A stretch of 64,000 nucleotides of DNA from Harmothoe impar (lineage: Eukaryota; Annelida; Polychaeta; Phyllodocida; Polynoidae): positions 83,142,622 to 83,206,621 of the forward strand of contig OX381709.1 in assembly GCA_947462335.1 (NCBI GenBank). Direction: 5' to 3'. Of this stretch, positions 1 to 11,719 are shown in pieces (positions within the stretch are counted from its first letter, which is position 1; each line of letters starts with the position of its first letter). A program made the position numbers and the translations under genes. The notes below the pieces were generated by a model. That model worked only from the letters and a program-made list of their open reading frames with translations, searched no databases and was not told the DNA's origin.

Positions 1-599
1 AGGTGAAAAACACTGAAAACACGACTAGGTACTTAAATGTGGGGTCTGACTCATATACTCTTACAATCAAATATGTCAAATTTCCTTTGCATCCAAGGAA
101 TGTGTGTGTATTAAATACAGAAACCATGATGAGGGTATAGGCCTTTATGCCACCCCCAGCTGGTTCTAACATTATTTTTCTTGGTTAGATTTCGACAGTC
201 TGGTTCGGGGCATCACAACATGGAGAAAGACCTTTGTAATCTTAATACAAATAGAGCAGAGTATTCAACTCGAAAATAAATACATATCATGGAGTCTTAT
301 CGACCTTTGTGACTGGAGTTAATAGTTTACGACTAGACAAATTTCCATACACAATTTGTGGTACCAGTATTTCTAACATAAACCATAATTAAAGTTAATA
401 TTTCACTTGGGATCACAACAGTGAATTATGGTGTAAATACAAAGTGTATATGTATGTAGATGTATACAAATATGTACTATATTCAAACAATTATTACTTA
501 GTGACTGTCCTTTTAATTAAGGGATTGGATGTAATGAGTTCATAGTCTGATATGCCGTGTTGGTTTGGTTGACTTCTTTGGCCTGATGGGACGAGTTCC
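1..599. other. AT-rich non-coding stretch downstream of the NADAR gene
   Basis: I see no coding pattern here on either strand. If the neighbouring minus-strand ORF belonged to a complete LINE, a reverse-transcriptase ORF2 would be expected to begin here. None is visible in this 600 bp, so the element is either a lone ORF1-type gene, a 3'-shortened copy, or a domesticated gene. Confidence 0.6.
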
Positions 600-2141
600 T
601 CAGTTTACCGGTAGTTGTTCTGGTGTAGGAGGGGGTTGGTCAGCTGGTTGGTCTTCGTCGCCGCCTGCTGCAGGGATGAGTAGACGTTGGCGCTTTACCT
701 CTTCTTTGGTGGGTAGTGGATCTTCGCCTGTGTGCTGGTACCTGATCTTCATAAGAATTTCACCAAGTCTGTTTCCTCCTTTAACATTGTCGATGGTGAT
801 ATCATTTTTCTGTCCAAGATGCAGTCCACAGCCGTAGGTCTTGTCTAGAGTTGCCTCGTATAGGTATTTACCCTTTGTATCAGTCAGGGCCTTAAGCCTA
901 TCTGGATCCTGGTACTTGATAGACTGTAGCTTCTCCATCACATCCTCCTCCATGGCATACCATTCATTTGTGCGGGTTACCTTTTTGGCCTGAAACATAG
1001 CGTCCATAGGTGTCTTCACTGTTGTGACCCGTCTGAAAATGCCTTGGTTGCCACTGATCGTACACATTTTAGCACAAAAAGCCCTTTCAGTGCTGTCAAA
1101 GGTCTGACCCTCATACTTTATTTCACAAGGGTAGAGGTTAGAAAATATAGCATGAGCACTCTGAAAGGCAATTCCGTCTGGCGTATCCACTACTTTGGCG
1201 TTGGTCATCGAGAGGCCAAACGGGATCTGGTCAATCTCGTTGTACTTGTACTGGTGCCCCGCTACCACTATGGATGTTCCCCTTACCTGGCAGTCTACAT
1301 TTTTTGATCTTGCCAGCGCTTGAAGTGACCTGAGTTCTCTTTGGATATTTTTATCCTCAATGGAGATGTCATCAGATAGGTGTACCCCCAGCCATTGATC
1401 TTTGTGCTTTAGTGCCTGTATATTACCAAATATTTGGGATTTATAGTGGGCAGATGCAAAAGTTATGGCCACCTGTCGGGGTCTTGGTTTGTAGTTTTTG
1501 TTCCTCCGCTGTCCATCGTCTCTGGGGGGGGGGGTTGGCTTCTTACCTCGTCGGTACACAGACTCAGCCACGCTGTTGTTATGGGGCAGGCCTAGGTCAT
1601 TAAATAGTTGGTCAACAATGTCTCTTAAGCTGGCAGGGGTGTCCTCAGGTAGACCTTCCATGATTAGCACACGCTTTTTCCTGTCGACCTCGAATTTACC
1701 AAATTTATCATGGAAGGAGTCACAATCTGCCTGTACCTTGTCTGCATTTTTCCCTAGTATTGAGATGTTGTCAGAATTTGTAGAGAGGCCCGTTTCCATA
1801 CCGTCCATGGTGGTACGCAGACCAGCAATCTTGTTTGTCACCTCGTCCAGCGCCTTTGTTGTTGTCACGGCCAGTTTGCTGCCAGCGGTCATTCTCTCTT
1901 CCAGCGAGTCAATCAGTCCTAGAGTTCTTATTGAGACCTGCTCTTGTTGGGAAAGGCGTATTTCGAGTTCATTTACCTTGTTTATGACCTCTTTAGGAGT
2001 GGATTTACTCGTAAATGCCGGTAAATTCGATTGTTTTTGCGTCTTTCTCGTCTCGCCGGAAGTGGCTTCCGCCATCTTGGTTTCGTCGTCTTGTGCGAGT
2101 GCTGTAGATTCCGTCAGTCTTTTTGAATTTCTCGTTAACAT
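600..2141 (-). CDS. LINE-ORF1-like coiled coil + RRM protein fused to a C-terminal NADAR domain
   Basis: This is an intact 513-residue single-exon ORF. Residues about 50-150 are heptad-rich and read as a coiled coil. Residues about 155-300 resemble the RNA-binding core of LINE-1 ORF1p-type proteins: a basic KKRVLIMEGLPE strand, a QVAITFAS strand, and a helical tail with SDDISIEDKNIQREL. Residues about 325-468 carry the hallmarks of NADAR (YbiA/DUF1768): FSNLYPC, the glutamate of STERAF (E352), TYGCGL, and the terminal GGNRLGEILMKIR. NADAR proteins act on ADP-ribose-linked or aminated ribosyl compounds, and the bacterial YbiA type hydrolyses N-glycosidic bonds. ORF1p-type proteins bind RNA as trimers. 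The fusion suggests an RNA-binding retroelement protein that also handles ADP-ribosylated or nucleotide-derived substrates; that role is inference. No frameshift or stop is present, which points to recent origin or selection. No ORF2 is seen nearby. Confidence 0.8.
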   Translation of the reverse strand: MLTRNSKRLTESTALAQDDETKMAEATSGETRKTQKQSNLPAFTSKSTPKEVINKVNELEIRLSQQEQVSIRTLGLIDSLEERMTAGSKLAVTTTKALDEVTNKIAGLRTTMDGMETGLSTNSDNISILGKNADKVQADCDSFHDKFGKFEVDRKKRVLIMEGLPEDTPASLRDIVDQLFNDLGLPHNNSVAESVYRRGKKPTPPPRDDGQRRNKNYKPRPRQVAITFASAHYKSQIFGNIQALKHKDQWLGVHLSDDISIEDKNIQRELRSLQALARSKNVDCQVRGTSIVVAGHQYKYNEIDQIPFGLSMTNAKVVDTPDGIAFQSAHAIFSNLYPCEIKYEGQTFDSTERAFCAKMCTISGNQGIFRRVTTVKTPMDAMFQAKKVTRTNEWYAMEEDVMEKLQSIKYQDPDRLKALTDTKGKYLYEATLDKTYGCGLHLGQKNDITIDNVKGGNRLGEILMKIRYQHTGEDPLPTKEEVKRQRLLIPAAGGDEDQPADQPPPTPEQLPVN

Positions 2142-2584
2142 GGATATTTTTCACTCAGGTTCGTTAGGTATTCGTGTCCACCACACATTCCCGCAGCTTC
2201 AACTGCTATGTGTGTGTAAAATACTAACTAATACTGGTGGAAATTCTCCAATATGAGCCCTTCGCCTAACCGGACGTCCTCTAGCCTAGTGTCAACATCC
2301 CGCGTATGAATAAAAGTCACGTTTTACCCCCTAGTAAGCAGTGAAAACTACATCCTCAGCAGCCAATGGAGGTGAACCAGAGGTGAATGAGGGACTACAG
2401 CAGAAGGTAGCGTAATATATAATGGATGAAAGAGGCTGGTACATCTGTTATGTGACTGTTGTACCCTCACAATCACAGCAGCAGTTGTCATAACAATAAC
2501 ACAGAGGGAGCTGCAGTCGGCTGTGATTCACAAGGACAAAAAGCTTTCTGCTATAAATGTTACATACAGATTTGTCCTTACCCA
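2142..2584. other. Upstream flank of the NADAR gene; dispersed repeat
   Basis: No gene is seen. The stretch about 2335-2440 resembles 6325-6430: both contain an acagcagaa block followed by aatatataat, in the same order. This makes it one member of a diverged dispersed repeat. In both places a TTAA-type MITE lies a few hundred bases downstream. Confidence 0.4.
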
Positions 2585-2811
2585 TTAACCCCTTAAGTAA
2601 GGCATGTCACTAAAAGCTGATATGATGCGGATGCAGCCTGATAAGTAACTCACGGGTGCTGCATTAGTGCATCATGCCAACCCTTCAGAAGTATATATAG
2701 GGTCAGCATGATGCTTGAATGCAGCACTGGCTAGTTACTCACATGCATTCATGCATTACAATGACCAAGGACATTAAGTTTTAGTGCACTATGCCATTCT
2801 TAAAGGGTTAA
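2585..2811. mobile_element. piggyBac-like TTAA MITE, copy 1
   Basis: The element is flanked by TTAA on both sides (2585-2588 and 2808-2811). It starts TTAACCCCTTAAG and ends CTTAAAGGGTTAA. Inside are two hairpin-like units built from gcatgatgc, gaatgcag and gagttactc words. TTAA target duplication and CCC-starting termini are typical of piggyBac-type elements. There is no coding capacity, so it is non-autonomous. Confidence 0.65.
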
Positions 2812-5800
2812 CTTCTACATCATGCCTATCAAAGATAGCACAGGTAGATGGGAGAGTGGTGGGAAGGAGGGGTAATGCTTCTCGTTCAGCACTTGTGGCA
2901 CATGACAAAGCAGAAGCATCTTACAGTTACTGCCCAGGTCTCTCAGGTCTTTTTTATGACCACCTCTCCATCAATTACCTGCCTGCGGTCCTATTCATTC
3001 CTCCTTTTATTCTGTGCAGTAGAGGTAAAGTCTACTGTAAAACATTCACAGCCAGGCTGGTAATCCTAAAGGGGGACTCGAACACAGCCAGGTGTGATAA
3101 AACTAGTACAAGGGTCATCTATTAATCTCTAGCCTATCATGGCTAAATGTATGTTTCGAATTATGTGGCAATGTATAATTGGAACGATGTTCCGTATTGG
3201 ACGTAATAAGCACCCCCCCCTTTTAGGGAAATTTTTAGGCTTAAACCAAGACTCAAATTTCACAGTTTTAAGTACTAAAACGCAATGAAAATAATTTTAT
3301 AAGCGCCTAGGGCGCTTATTACATCGAATACAGTATTTGAAATGGTAAAATTTCAATGTTTTATCTCAAAGGGAAAAACATGAATATTCAATTCATCAAG
3401 AATCACAGGAAGGTACTAATCAGATATTATAACTGCCAGGAAAGAATAGTCATTCATAATTCATTTTGTGTTAAAATGTTACAATTTTCTTCTTGATGTC
3501 TGAGTAATGGTCTCGTTGCATGTTCCATTCATCCATCATAACGCCATCAATCATGGATGGACAGTTTTCTAATTCCGATACCACCATTGTAATTTGAAGG
3601 AGGGGCACCTGTGTCTCCTATGCATCAAGCACATCTAAAACATCTTTGTTCTATAGTACTTCTAATGATGGCAATACAATATGAATAATTCAAAAGCAAT
3701 CCTCTGGGAATGTCTCTGCCCATTTTGAATTGATAGACTAGTGTTGACAGTGCTATGCATTTAAAGGAGCATTCAAACCCAGTATCTACAGGTTGTATAT
3801 CTAGTGGTTCTCTATTGCTATTTTAGTAGCAACTAGCGTGTAGCATGCTAATGCTGAGAGTGCATCTTTACACAATGTGTTAGGTTCTGAATACAAACTT
3901 CTCATTTCCAGAGGATTTGGGCATTGTATATGTCATCGAGTTTAGTTACTGGTTACCCGTGTCCCTTTTCAAAATCACCATATGGTCTCTGTAAGCCCTA
4001 TATACCTGGGCTACCAGAAAACACAATGGCTGAGCTGATATGTCAATCCTTTATGAATAGCTTAATGTCACCAATGCCCTGCCCCAGCTAGCCTATTTAA
4101 ACATCACGCAATGGCCTGCAGTGGTTTGTACATAGCTACTGAGAGACCTTCACGGCATATGTATAGATATGGAAATAGCTCATCTATTTGGTTTGCTGGA
4201 GGAGAGGAAGTAGCCCCCTGCTACCCATTTGGCTACACCAATGTACCATTTCTCCTGGAAGTATTTTAAATATTTTAATCCACATCAATAAAGTATGCCC
4301 TTTGTTAACATTGCAATAACTTGCTGTGTCCCAAGGCGGATTCCAAATTCCTATGATATACACCCTGTGTCTTCTTCTATAGAGTGACCTGTTAGATGGT
4401 GTGCAACCTGCCATGTTGAGCTATTATTGACATTGGATAACTGTTGCTAATGATTTCCTGATGTCAAAGCCAGGCTTCTGCAATGAGCTGCTATGTCAAA
4501 TATGCATCTTCCCGAAAACCTTTCATTCACCATCTCCAAAGGTTGAACCAGAGCATCAGTAATATAAAAAAATGGACCCTTTATCAACCTCCCTAAACCA
4601 TTTAGAGGTGCTATTAAAGCATATTTCACAATGGACATAAAAATGGTGGCTAATAGAGATAAGTGGTGCCCAACCCTGGAGTGAAGCACACCCCTGGGTA
4701 CTGTAACAATTGATATTGTCAGCGATGTGAGTGGTTTTAATACTGAGCCGACTCTGTGTGGGTGTTGTGTTCTGCCTGGGACAAAAAAAAAACAACCAAT
4801 TACCGGTGAGAATTGACTCCTTGTGGGTTTTCATGTCTGCTCGTTTAATCCATCATGCAGCTTTTTTGGTAATTAGTTTTTATATATTTCTTTTTGGTGT
4901 GGGAGGAATTTCTTTTCCATTTACTGAAGCCTGGTTCCTGCTAGTCCACAGGGGGTGACATTATAGACTGCTGGCTGGTGTGGTAAATGATATTATATCG
5001 GAAATGGGTATTTTGTAGCTGAAGCTTTTGTTGAAATTAGAGGTTGCTGCTCAATCTACAGTATTGATATATGGATAGACTGACTATCTCCTGGCTATCA
5101 TAGCTCATTGAAATGAACTGCCATGTCAAACACATATCTTGTTACCCTAATGTCTGCATTATTTAGTTAATAGCATCTTATTCATATTCAGCACACATCT
5201 AACTGAAGGCCTGTCATTTACCCCATAGTTAGGCCATACCCTCATTAACCAACATAGGAAATTGGCAATAGTACTATGGAAGTCTTTACACCAAGACCAG
5301 ATCAATGGTATGGTATGCCTTAATTGCATGTACAGAGGCCCAGTGGATGGTAGCCATTGTGGCCTTCACCCAACTACCACTTTCATCACCTAAATGTCCT
5401 CCTAGACCCACACCTCTGCTCCCACACTGTCCCCATCCCTCTGCCCCCTTGGGTCCAATTGGTGCAAGCACCTGGTTAATAGCTTCATACAACTTGATAG
5501 CTGAAGGATCCCTATAACCTGAGCCTGAGTGCTTTCTGAAAGCCCTCTGGCACACATCTTGGACTATGAGCATTGGACATTTCCAAGATAATGTGTGTCT
5601 AGGTACATCTAAGTCCAGATTTACCAATCACAGGCTAGGTCTTAACAATATCTACCATCCATGTGGCACTGATCAGCCAAATACTACAGTAAGTTTGAGT
5701 CTCCGTATAGGTCTCTGAGTACGGTAGACAGGTGAACAGGTCATCTCTGTAATGAATGAATATTAAGGATGGTTCTCCCGGGATCACGGTCCATATGTGG

Positions 5801-6759
5801 TAAATTGGTTTCCGCAGTGCCGGCATTACTATATAGGTTCATTCTGGGGTTAATAATGTCCGTGAAGTGCCGAGGTTGACCACCTGTGCAGGCAGTGTCT
5901 GACGTTCATATGAGAGAAGTTTTAGCGACAATGACGCTGACTTTTTTGAGTGTGTATACATATGTATTGGCACCAAAGTACCAACACTGGGCACTCTTTT
6001 GCTTGGCAGGGTTTTTATTCTAGAGACAGGTGCTATACAATAGGCTACTTTAGTGCTTAAGGTGCTTTCAAGATCCTTATAACCCGGAGCTTATATATAT
6101 ATATACTCTGCGAATAGTTTGTTACATTAACACACTTATCAACATGCTTTTCTGCAGCCACTTTCAGCACCCATTTTGGTGTAACACACTTCACACTATC
6201 GGCCAAAAGTGTGTTGATTTCAAAGGAGTGTTGTCAATATATGTGTGTAACTCCTTATGCATGTTCCCGCAAGACACTGTTCTTATAGTGTGCGAGATGG
6301 CCACTTTTACATATGACTGTCCTCACCGTGAGCAGTATGTAGAACATTCTCAACAGCCAATGCAGAAAGATGCGAGGGAATTTGGCGGGGAGAGTACAGC
6401 AGAAAGTATAGTGCAATATATAATAATTTTCCCCCAAAGTGGCTTTTGTGTACCCACCCACATTTCACTTCAAAATCCCTTACACAGAAATACCATGTTC
6501 AACAGGCACACAACAATGAAAGTGTCATTATTGTGCTGCAACATTTTTGACCATATAATATTGTGGGTTGTCTGAAACCTGCTCATGGCTTTTATCTAAA
6601 AGTTACACTGAGGTAAGTTTTACTAAAACTTGCTCAACCCCAGTAATCCCCATTACATGAACAATTGTACACTGTGTCTTCCCATTAGGCGCTTCATTAT
6701 CCACTCTACTGTCGTAAACATCCACCCCAATACTAGAGAAAGCTTCTTTGACTTTAATA
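2812..6759. other. Mostly featureless AT-rich DNA
   Basis: I see no convincing gene; the short open frames lack recognisable domains and codon structure. A possible 160-bp foldback lies at about 3187-3343, with GTAATAAGC near its left end and GCTTATTAC near its right. A 30-odd-base segment at about 5927-5962 recurs exactly, in inverted orientation, near 45040. Confidence 0.5.
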
Positions 6760-6966
6760 TTAACCCTATTATGATGGCATGATGTATTAATGTATGATGC
6801 CCTTGCGAGTAACTCACCAGGGCTGCATTCAAGCATCATGCCGACCCAGTAGGGTTGAGATATTCCTGAAGGTTCGGCATGATGCACCGATGCAGCCCCG
6901 GTGAGTTACTTGCTGAGCTGCATTCATGCATCATCTTTAAGTAACATGCCATCCTTAAAGGGTTAA
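6760..6966. mobile_element. piggyBac-like TTAA MITE, copy 2
   Basis: This is the same family as the element at 2585-2811. TTAA flanks lie at 6760-6763 and 6963-6966, with a right terminus CTTAAAGGGTTAA. Two internal foldback units are built around gagttact and atgcagcc words and separated by a gacccagtagggttgag spacer. Confidence 0.65.
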
Positions 6967-9900
6967 GGGCCATTTGTCAGTCTGCATTCTCTTTTATGTA
7001 CCTTCTGCAGCTAGCAATGTTTGAGGCAATGCCCAGCCAGAATCCTTAATAGGGTCCATTAGACAATGCTGTCTTTGAGAGTGCTGACTGGTAACTTATA
7101 TTTGGAAAAACTTGACTGCGTCAACTCTATTAAAATTGCTCTATTAGTGAGCTAATGAGACAGCCCGCATGCCAACCTTGTTGACAAAACCTGAATCATC
7201 ATCTATTATTCAGGTAAATCTGACTTTAGCTCACTGCACGAACATTGGCATTTAAGGAAACATTTTATTGCTTCAGTCACTCTTTCACTTTAAGCTGCTT
7301 TAGGTTCAGTAAAATGGCATATAAATACTATGGACAATTCTAAATGAATTAAGGCATTAACTGGGACAAAAGGTGCTTAAAGTGTGACTTTAAGCAGTTC
7401 AATCTTTGCATAAATGCCATCACTTATGCATTGTCTCTACTGCAGATGCTACCACTCATCACTGCCAATAGCCAAGCTCAATATGACCCAGGGCAAGTGC
7501 CACTACACTGATGGGCAGATTGATACGCCTTTCATTTTGGTTTCTAAATGTACTTGCATCCAAACTTGTAATGTGGACTCATTATTCTTCGTCCTAAAAT
7601 CTGTTGTACATTTTTTAATCATATTGATTCAGCCACTTTAATTTAATTAGCTGATGGAAAGATGAGATGAATCAGGAAGCTGACATGAGATCTGAGAATC
7701 CTGCAAACAGGATTTGGAGCAGAACTCATGCCACTCTTGTGTCATGACTTTTGATCCCTATGAGAATTGAGAACATTTCTGGAACAAGAAAAACTGGACA
7801 GTTTTTCCCTTGAGATAAACAAGACATTTCCGTGTGTCATATTCCAGGGATTTATTGTTATTTGAATCAGTGAAACTTGAAACAATTTGATCCCAACATA
7901 GAATGATAATGTGTATTTAAGAAGTGCACAAGAATATTTCACATGTGATATACTTGGGAACTTTTTGTTATTTGCATGAGTAAAACTTCGGAAATTCACA
8001 TGATCATTGAACATGTTACAGTAAAACCTCGTTATAAGGAGGAATTTGCTCCTTATAAGCAAGGTCTCCTTATAAGCAAGGTCAGCCTTGTTAAAAAGTG
8101 CGGATACAGTATACATACTCCCAGAGGTGTCTCTTATACCCTAATAGACTTGATTCACCTACACATCTACCACGTTTGTTTTCCCTTCTGAAGCCTAATT
8201 CACCTTTTTGGAGGTATCAGAGCTTAATGATGAATATTACATGGCTACCACAGCTCACTGCATATCTAATAAAAAATGACTCATACATTATTCATCACAA
8301 ACACCCGTGTGCATACCTTGATGGCACCCCACATCCTGCAGCACCTCCTGGCAGTCAGTCAGTCAGCAGGAGAGATAGATTGAACCCTTTTATCAGCAGT
8401 CCTGATAATCCAACAACTAGACTCCCTCTCGGCATGTGGCATCTCCTGCAACTCCTGAAAGCACCAGCCCTCTGCATGCCCTGTGAGCTGCCTGTCTGGG
8501 GGCATGTGGGGAATGGGGTGGAGTTGTGTGAATGTAGAGCAGCATAGTGTACAAGGCAAAAATGAGAGGACCTGTGTTGATAAATCTTCATGGAATTTTC
8601 CCAAACAACTTCCTTCACTATCTCATCTACATGCTGTGCATTCCCACAGTGGTTTGGATTTGGTATGTAGGTATAGATGTGATCACAGATATTTGAGGGA
8701 GTTCCTCCCTGTTTCTTTCTTTTAAAAACATTGTTAGCTTTGGCAGTAAATAATACCACAGCCACCTTTTAGTTTCTGAAGTTTCCTCTGATCCTTGAGT
8801 ATCGCTATGGTGACCAAAGTGAGTGTCAAGTAGAGCCTTCTTGTGGAGTAAAGCCAATTCTGACATTCATGAACAACCGAGGAAACAGTTGACATGTCTG
8901 AGGAGCCAGCATATCTGTCAGTTTTCACTTCAGGTTTCCTCCACCCGCACCAATTCCTTTCTGATCCAAAGAGATCACCTGGGTGACCACAGAGGTTGTA
9001 ATGCATCTGGTAGAGGTAAAAGGGTGTCCATGCCTATAATAATGTCAAAGAACTGCAGCTTGTGTGGAATACCCTTAGGCATGATACAGGGGAATCATAT
9101 CATGTTCTCATGCTCATAATGGGATAAACACCAAGTGATATCTATAGACAAATAGGTATGTGGCATCCGAAGTGTATTTATAAGAAAATGGCATCTTAAA
9201 TCTCTGAGGAGAACAGTAAGAAGAAGTGTTCTATCAGCTGATACCATCCCCCACACTAGTAAGGAGATGTAGCACCTCCAATGTGACCAATGTGATACAT
9301 GAGTAGCTTGGGAGCAGGGTGTGATCTGTACAGGAAGAGGACCGTGTGGACAGACCAATAAGGTTGCTGTTGTAGGATATAGACGGGGAAATCAATACTG
9401 ACAACTGGAGCCTCTGAGACCATGGTTTCCTATTCAGCCAAGGGCAGGTTATCGACCTAGGGGATCTTAGTGACCAGTTTAACAGCAGGATGAGAAGATG
9501 GTCGGATGTTTCTGAAGTCTGATTTTATCTTAGCTCACTTCCAATCATCATAGTGATTGGAAATGGGGTGATAACAGACCCTAAACTTTTAAAATCATGG
9601 TTTTGGGACCTTACATCTAGAGACTATACTCAAACAATGTATGATATACTGTTTTGGGTTTGTTACAAATGCCTTTCAAATGGTAATTAAAAGAAATGGA
9701 CTTAGTCACATCATCTTCTATCCTGCAGGCAATAACAGATGAGACAGAGAAACAATATGTAAGACAGATATTCATCATAATTTCCATTTTATGAACTACT
9801 TTTCATTTACAGGGTGTGTAAAACAGGCCTTTACCTGGCAAATTAAGCTAGAAGAGAAGATTATGATTCATTTTATCAGTCCTTCGGATTATTTAGAGGT

Positions 9901-10295
9901 AATCCAATCCAATCTATTTAGCCTACTATCAAATAAATCTCTTTGCTAAATCGATCTACCCGACTTTAAATTGGGTGTATGCTTTCCATCTAAAATGTTT
10001 TTTTCTATTTCCACAGGAAATTGAATGTGACAGGCCATACATTTAGAATCTTTAATATTTAAGTCCTTTTGAAACACCTTGCAAACATCTAAATAGCATA
10101 AGGGCCAAAAGATATCATGGCAAGTTAGAAGAAACGAAAACAAGGCCATATTAGGAGAAGACAATCTTGTACATTGTATACGGCCACAGCAAATCATTCA
10201 TTTTGATAATTGAGTGCACATACATAGATATACAGCGGTTGCATAGCTGATATTATGATTGATTAGATGCTTGTACATTCAGAAGATTCTAGCAT
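6967..10295. other. No recognisable gene
   Basis: Only short unsupported open frames are present. A CAGTAAAACCTCGTTATAA word at about 8021 resembles the end of pogo/Tigger-type DNA transposons, but I cannot find a matching right end. A weak minus-strand match to a retroelement aspartic-protease tail (DIIIGMDTL) lies near 9021-9084 in a frame-broken context. Confidence 0.5.
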
Positions 10296-11719
10296 CCCAG
10301 CCAACACACCCTAGTGGGCCCTAGATGGGTCACAGATGGGCTGCCTTATGGGGCCCATATGGGCTGCCCATCTGGGGCCCGCTTCGTTTTGACCAGGGCT
10401 ATCAGGTGGGGCCAGAAGTGCTTGCCCAGGTTTGAAGTGGCCTGGCCCTGTTCAGATCTAAGTGGGACCCAGGTGGGCTCTTTTATTTGGGGAACACACA
10501 ATTGGGGATGGGGATGGGGGTTGGGGGCTGGGAGCTGGGGGCACAGATACAACATTTTCTTAACCTTTAAGCTTAGTTTTTATGTAGTTGATGACCATAC
10601 ATGTTAAGAGTAGTTACCAACAAGTATTCAAGTTGGTCAATTAATTTATCTGCATTTAGTGTCATCTCTTCCCTTCATTTAGGGAGGAGAAGCAAAATAC
10701 ATCCTTTGATTAAGTACAACTCTGATCACATTGGTTGACATGATACAGTTTTCACATTACGTTCATATTATACAAAATTGTCTACACAAGTTTCCATACG
10801 AATAGAGAAACGAAGAGCATTCTGATACTGACACCTTTCCCCGGGATATGATCATAGTACATAATCCCAGGGCTCCCTCAGGTATCACTATCAGACTCAC
10901 AGGAACTCTGACTGTGTCTCAATGGTTTTAAAGGAATTGTGAATTTATGGCTCATTGTAATGAAGATAAGAAAACGTCTATAGGATTTCAAACCCCATGT
11001 ACTCTCAATGATGACATCTAGTGGTAAGCTCAGGAACAATACTTGCCCACTTAGCCCAGGCCTAGCCCAGGTGAACCCCACTCTTTTGGGGAAAGGTCTT
11101 TGAAACGTAATCATGAAAGTTGTGTTGGTAGAATAAGCCCAGAAAGTGAAGTTGATGGATTGGCCCATATGGGGCCCACCTGGCAGCCCACACCAAGCCC
11201 ATGGAAAACCCATGCAGAACTCAGCCCACTTAGCCCAGCTCTAGCCCAGGTGAAACCCAGGTAGACAACACAGCATGAGCAAAATAGTTTGAACTTGCAT
11301 TTTCTAGAAAAAGGTACAAGTGAGGATAAATTAACATATCTGCAATGCAAGATATCCATTAAAAACTAAGTTCAGTACATGGGCTCAGCCCACCTTGGCC
11401 CTATCTAGCTGCCCATGCTTAGCCCATGGGAAACCCAGGGATACCTTTGACAAGTTTGCCCATTTCCAACCCAGATGAAACACACTTTTACAAAAACGCA
11501 TATAATGTCAATTTAAAATGTGAATTAATCGAATATTTTCAGAAAAGAGTATGAATTGAAGGATTTGCAGTGCAAACATAACATGTTGATATTCTGGGCT
11601 GAGCCCAGATGGGCCCCATCTGGAAGCCCAGACAATTACTAGTTAATACCCAGATATGGGCTAGCCCATGGTGCCCAGGGACAAGCCCATAAGGGGCCCA
11701 TTATGGTGTGTTGGCTGGG
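10296..11719. mobile_element. Non-autonomous DNA transposon with CCCAGCCAACA termini and TGGGCCCA-type iterations
   Basis: The terminal inverted repeats begin CCCAGCCAACACACC on the left and end GGTGTGTTGGCTGGG on the right. A 2-bp duplication AT lies just outside both ends (10294-10295 and 11720-11721). Both subterminal regions repeat phrases of the type agcccatatgggccc many times. An AT-rich core separates the two arms. No transposase is seen. The 2-bp AT duplication fits ISL2EU-type elements; that assignment is inference. Confidence 0.7.

Noticed and set aside
1498..2256. 252-codon plus-strand frame opposite the NADAR gene
   Set aside because: It is an antisense shadow of the 513-aa ORF and has no recognisable domain.
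8017..8125. pogo/Tigger-like terminus cagtaaaacctcgttataa
   Set aside because: No matching right terminus was found, so an element cannot be delimited.
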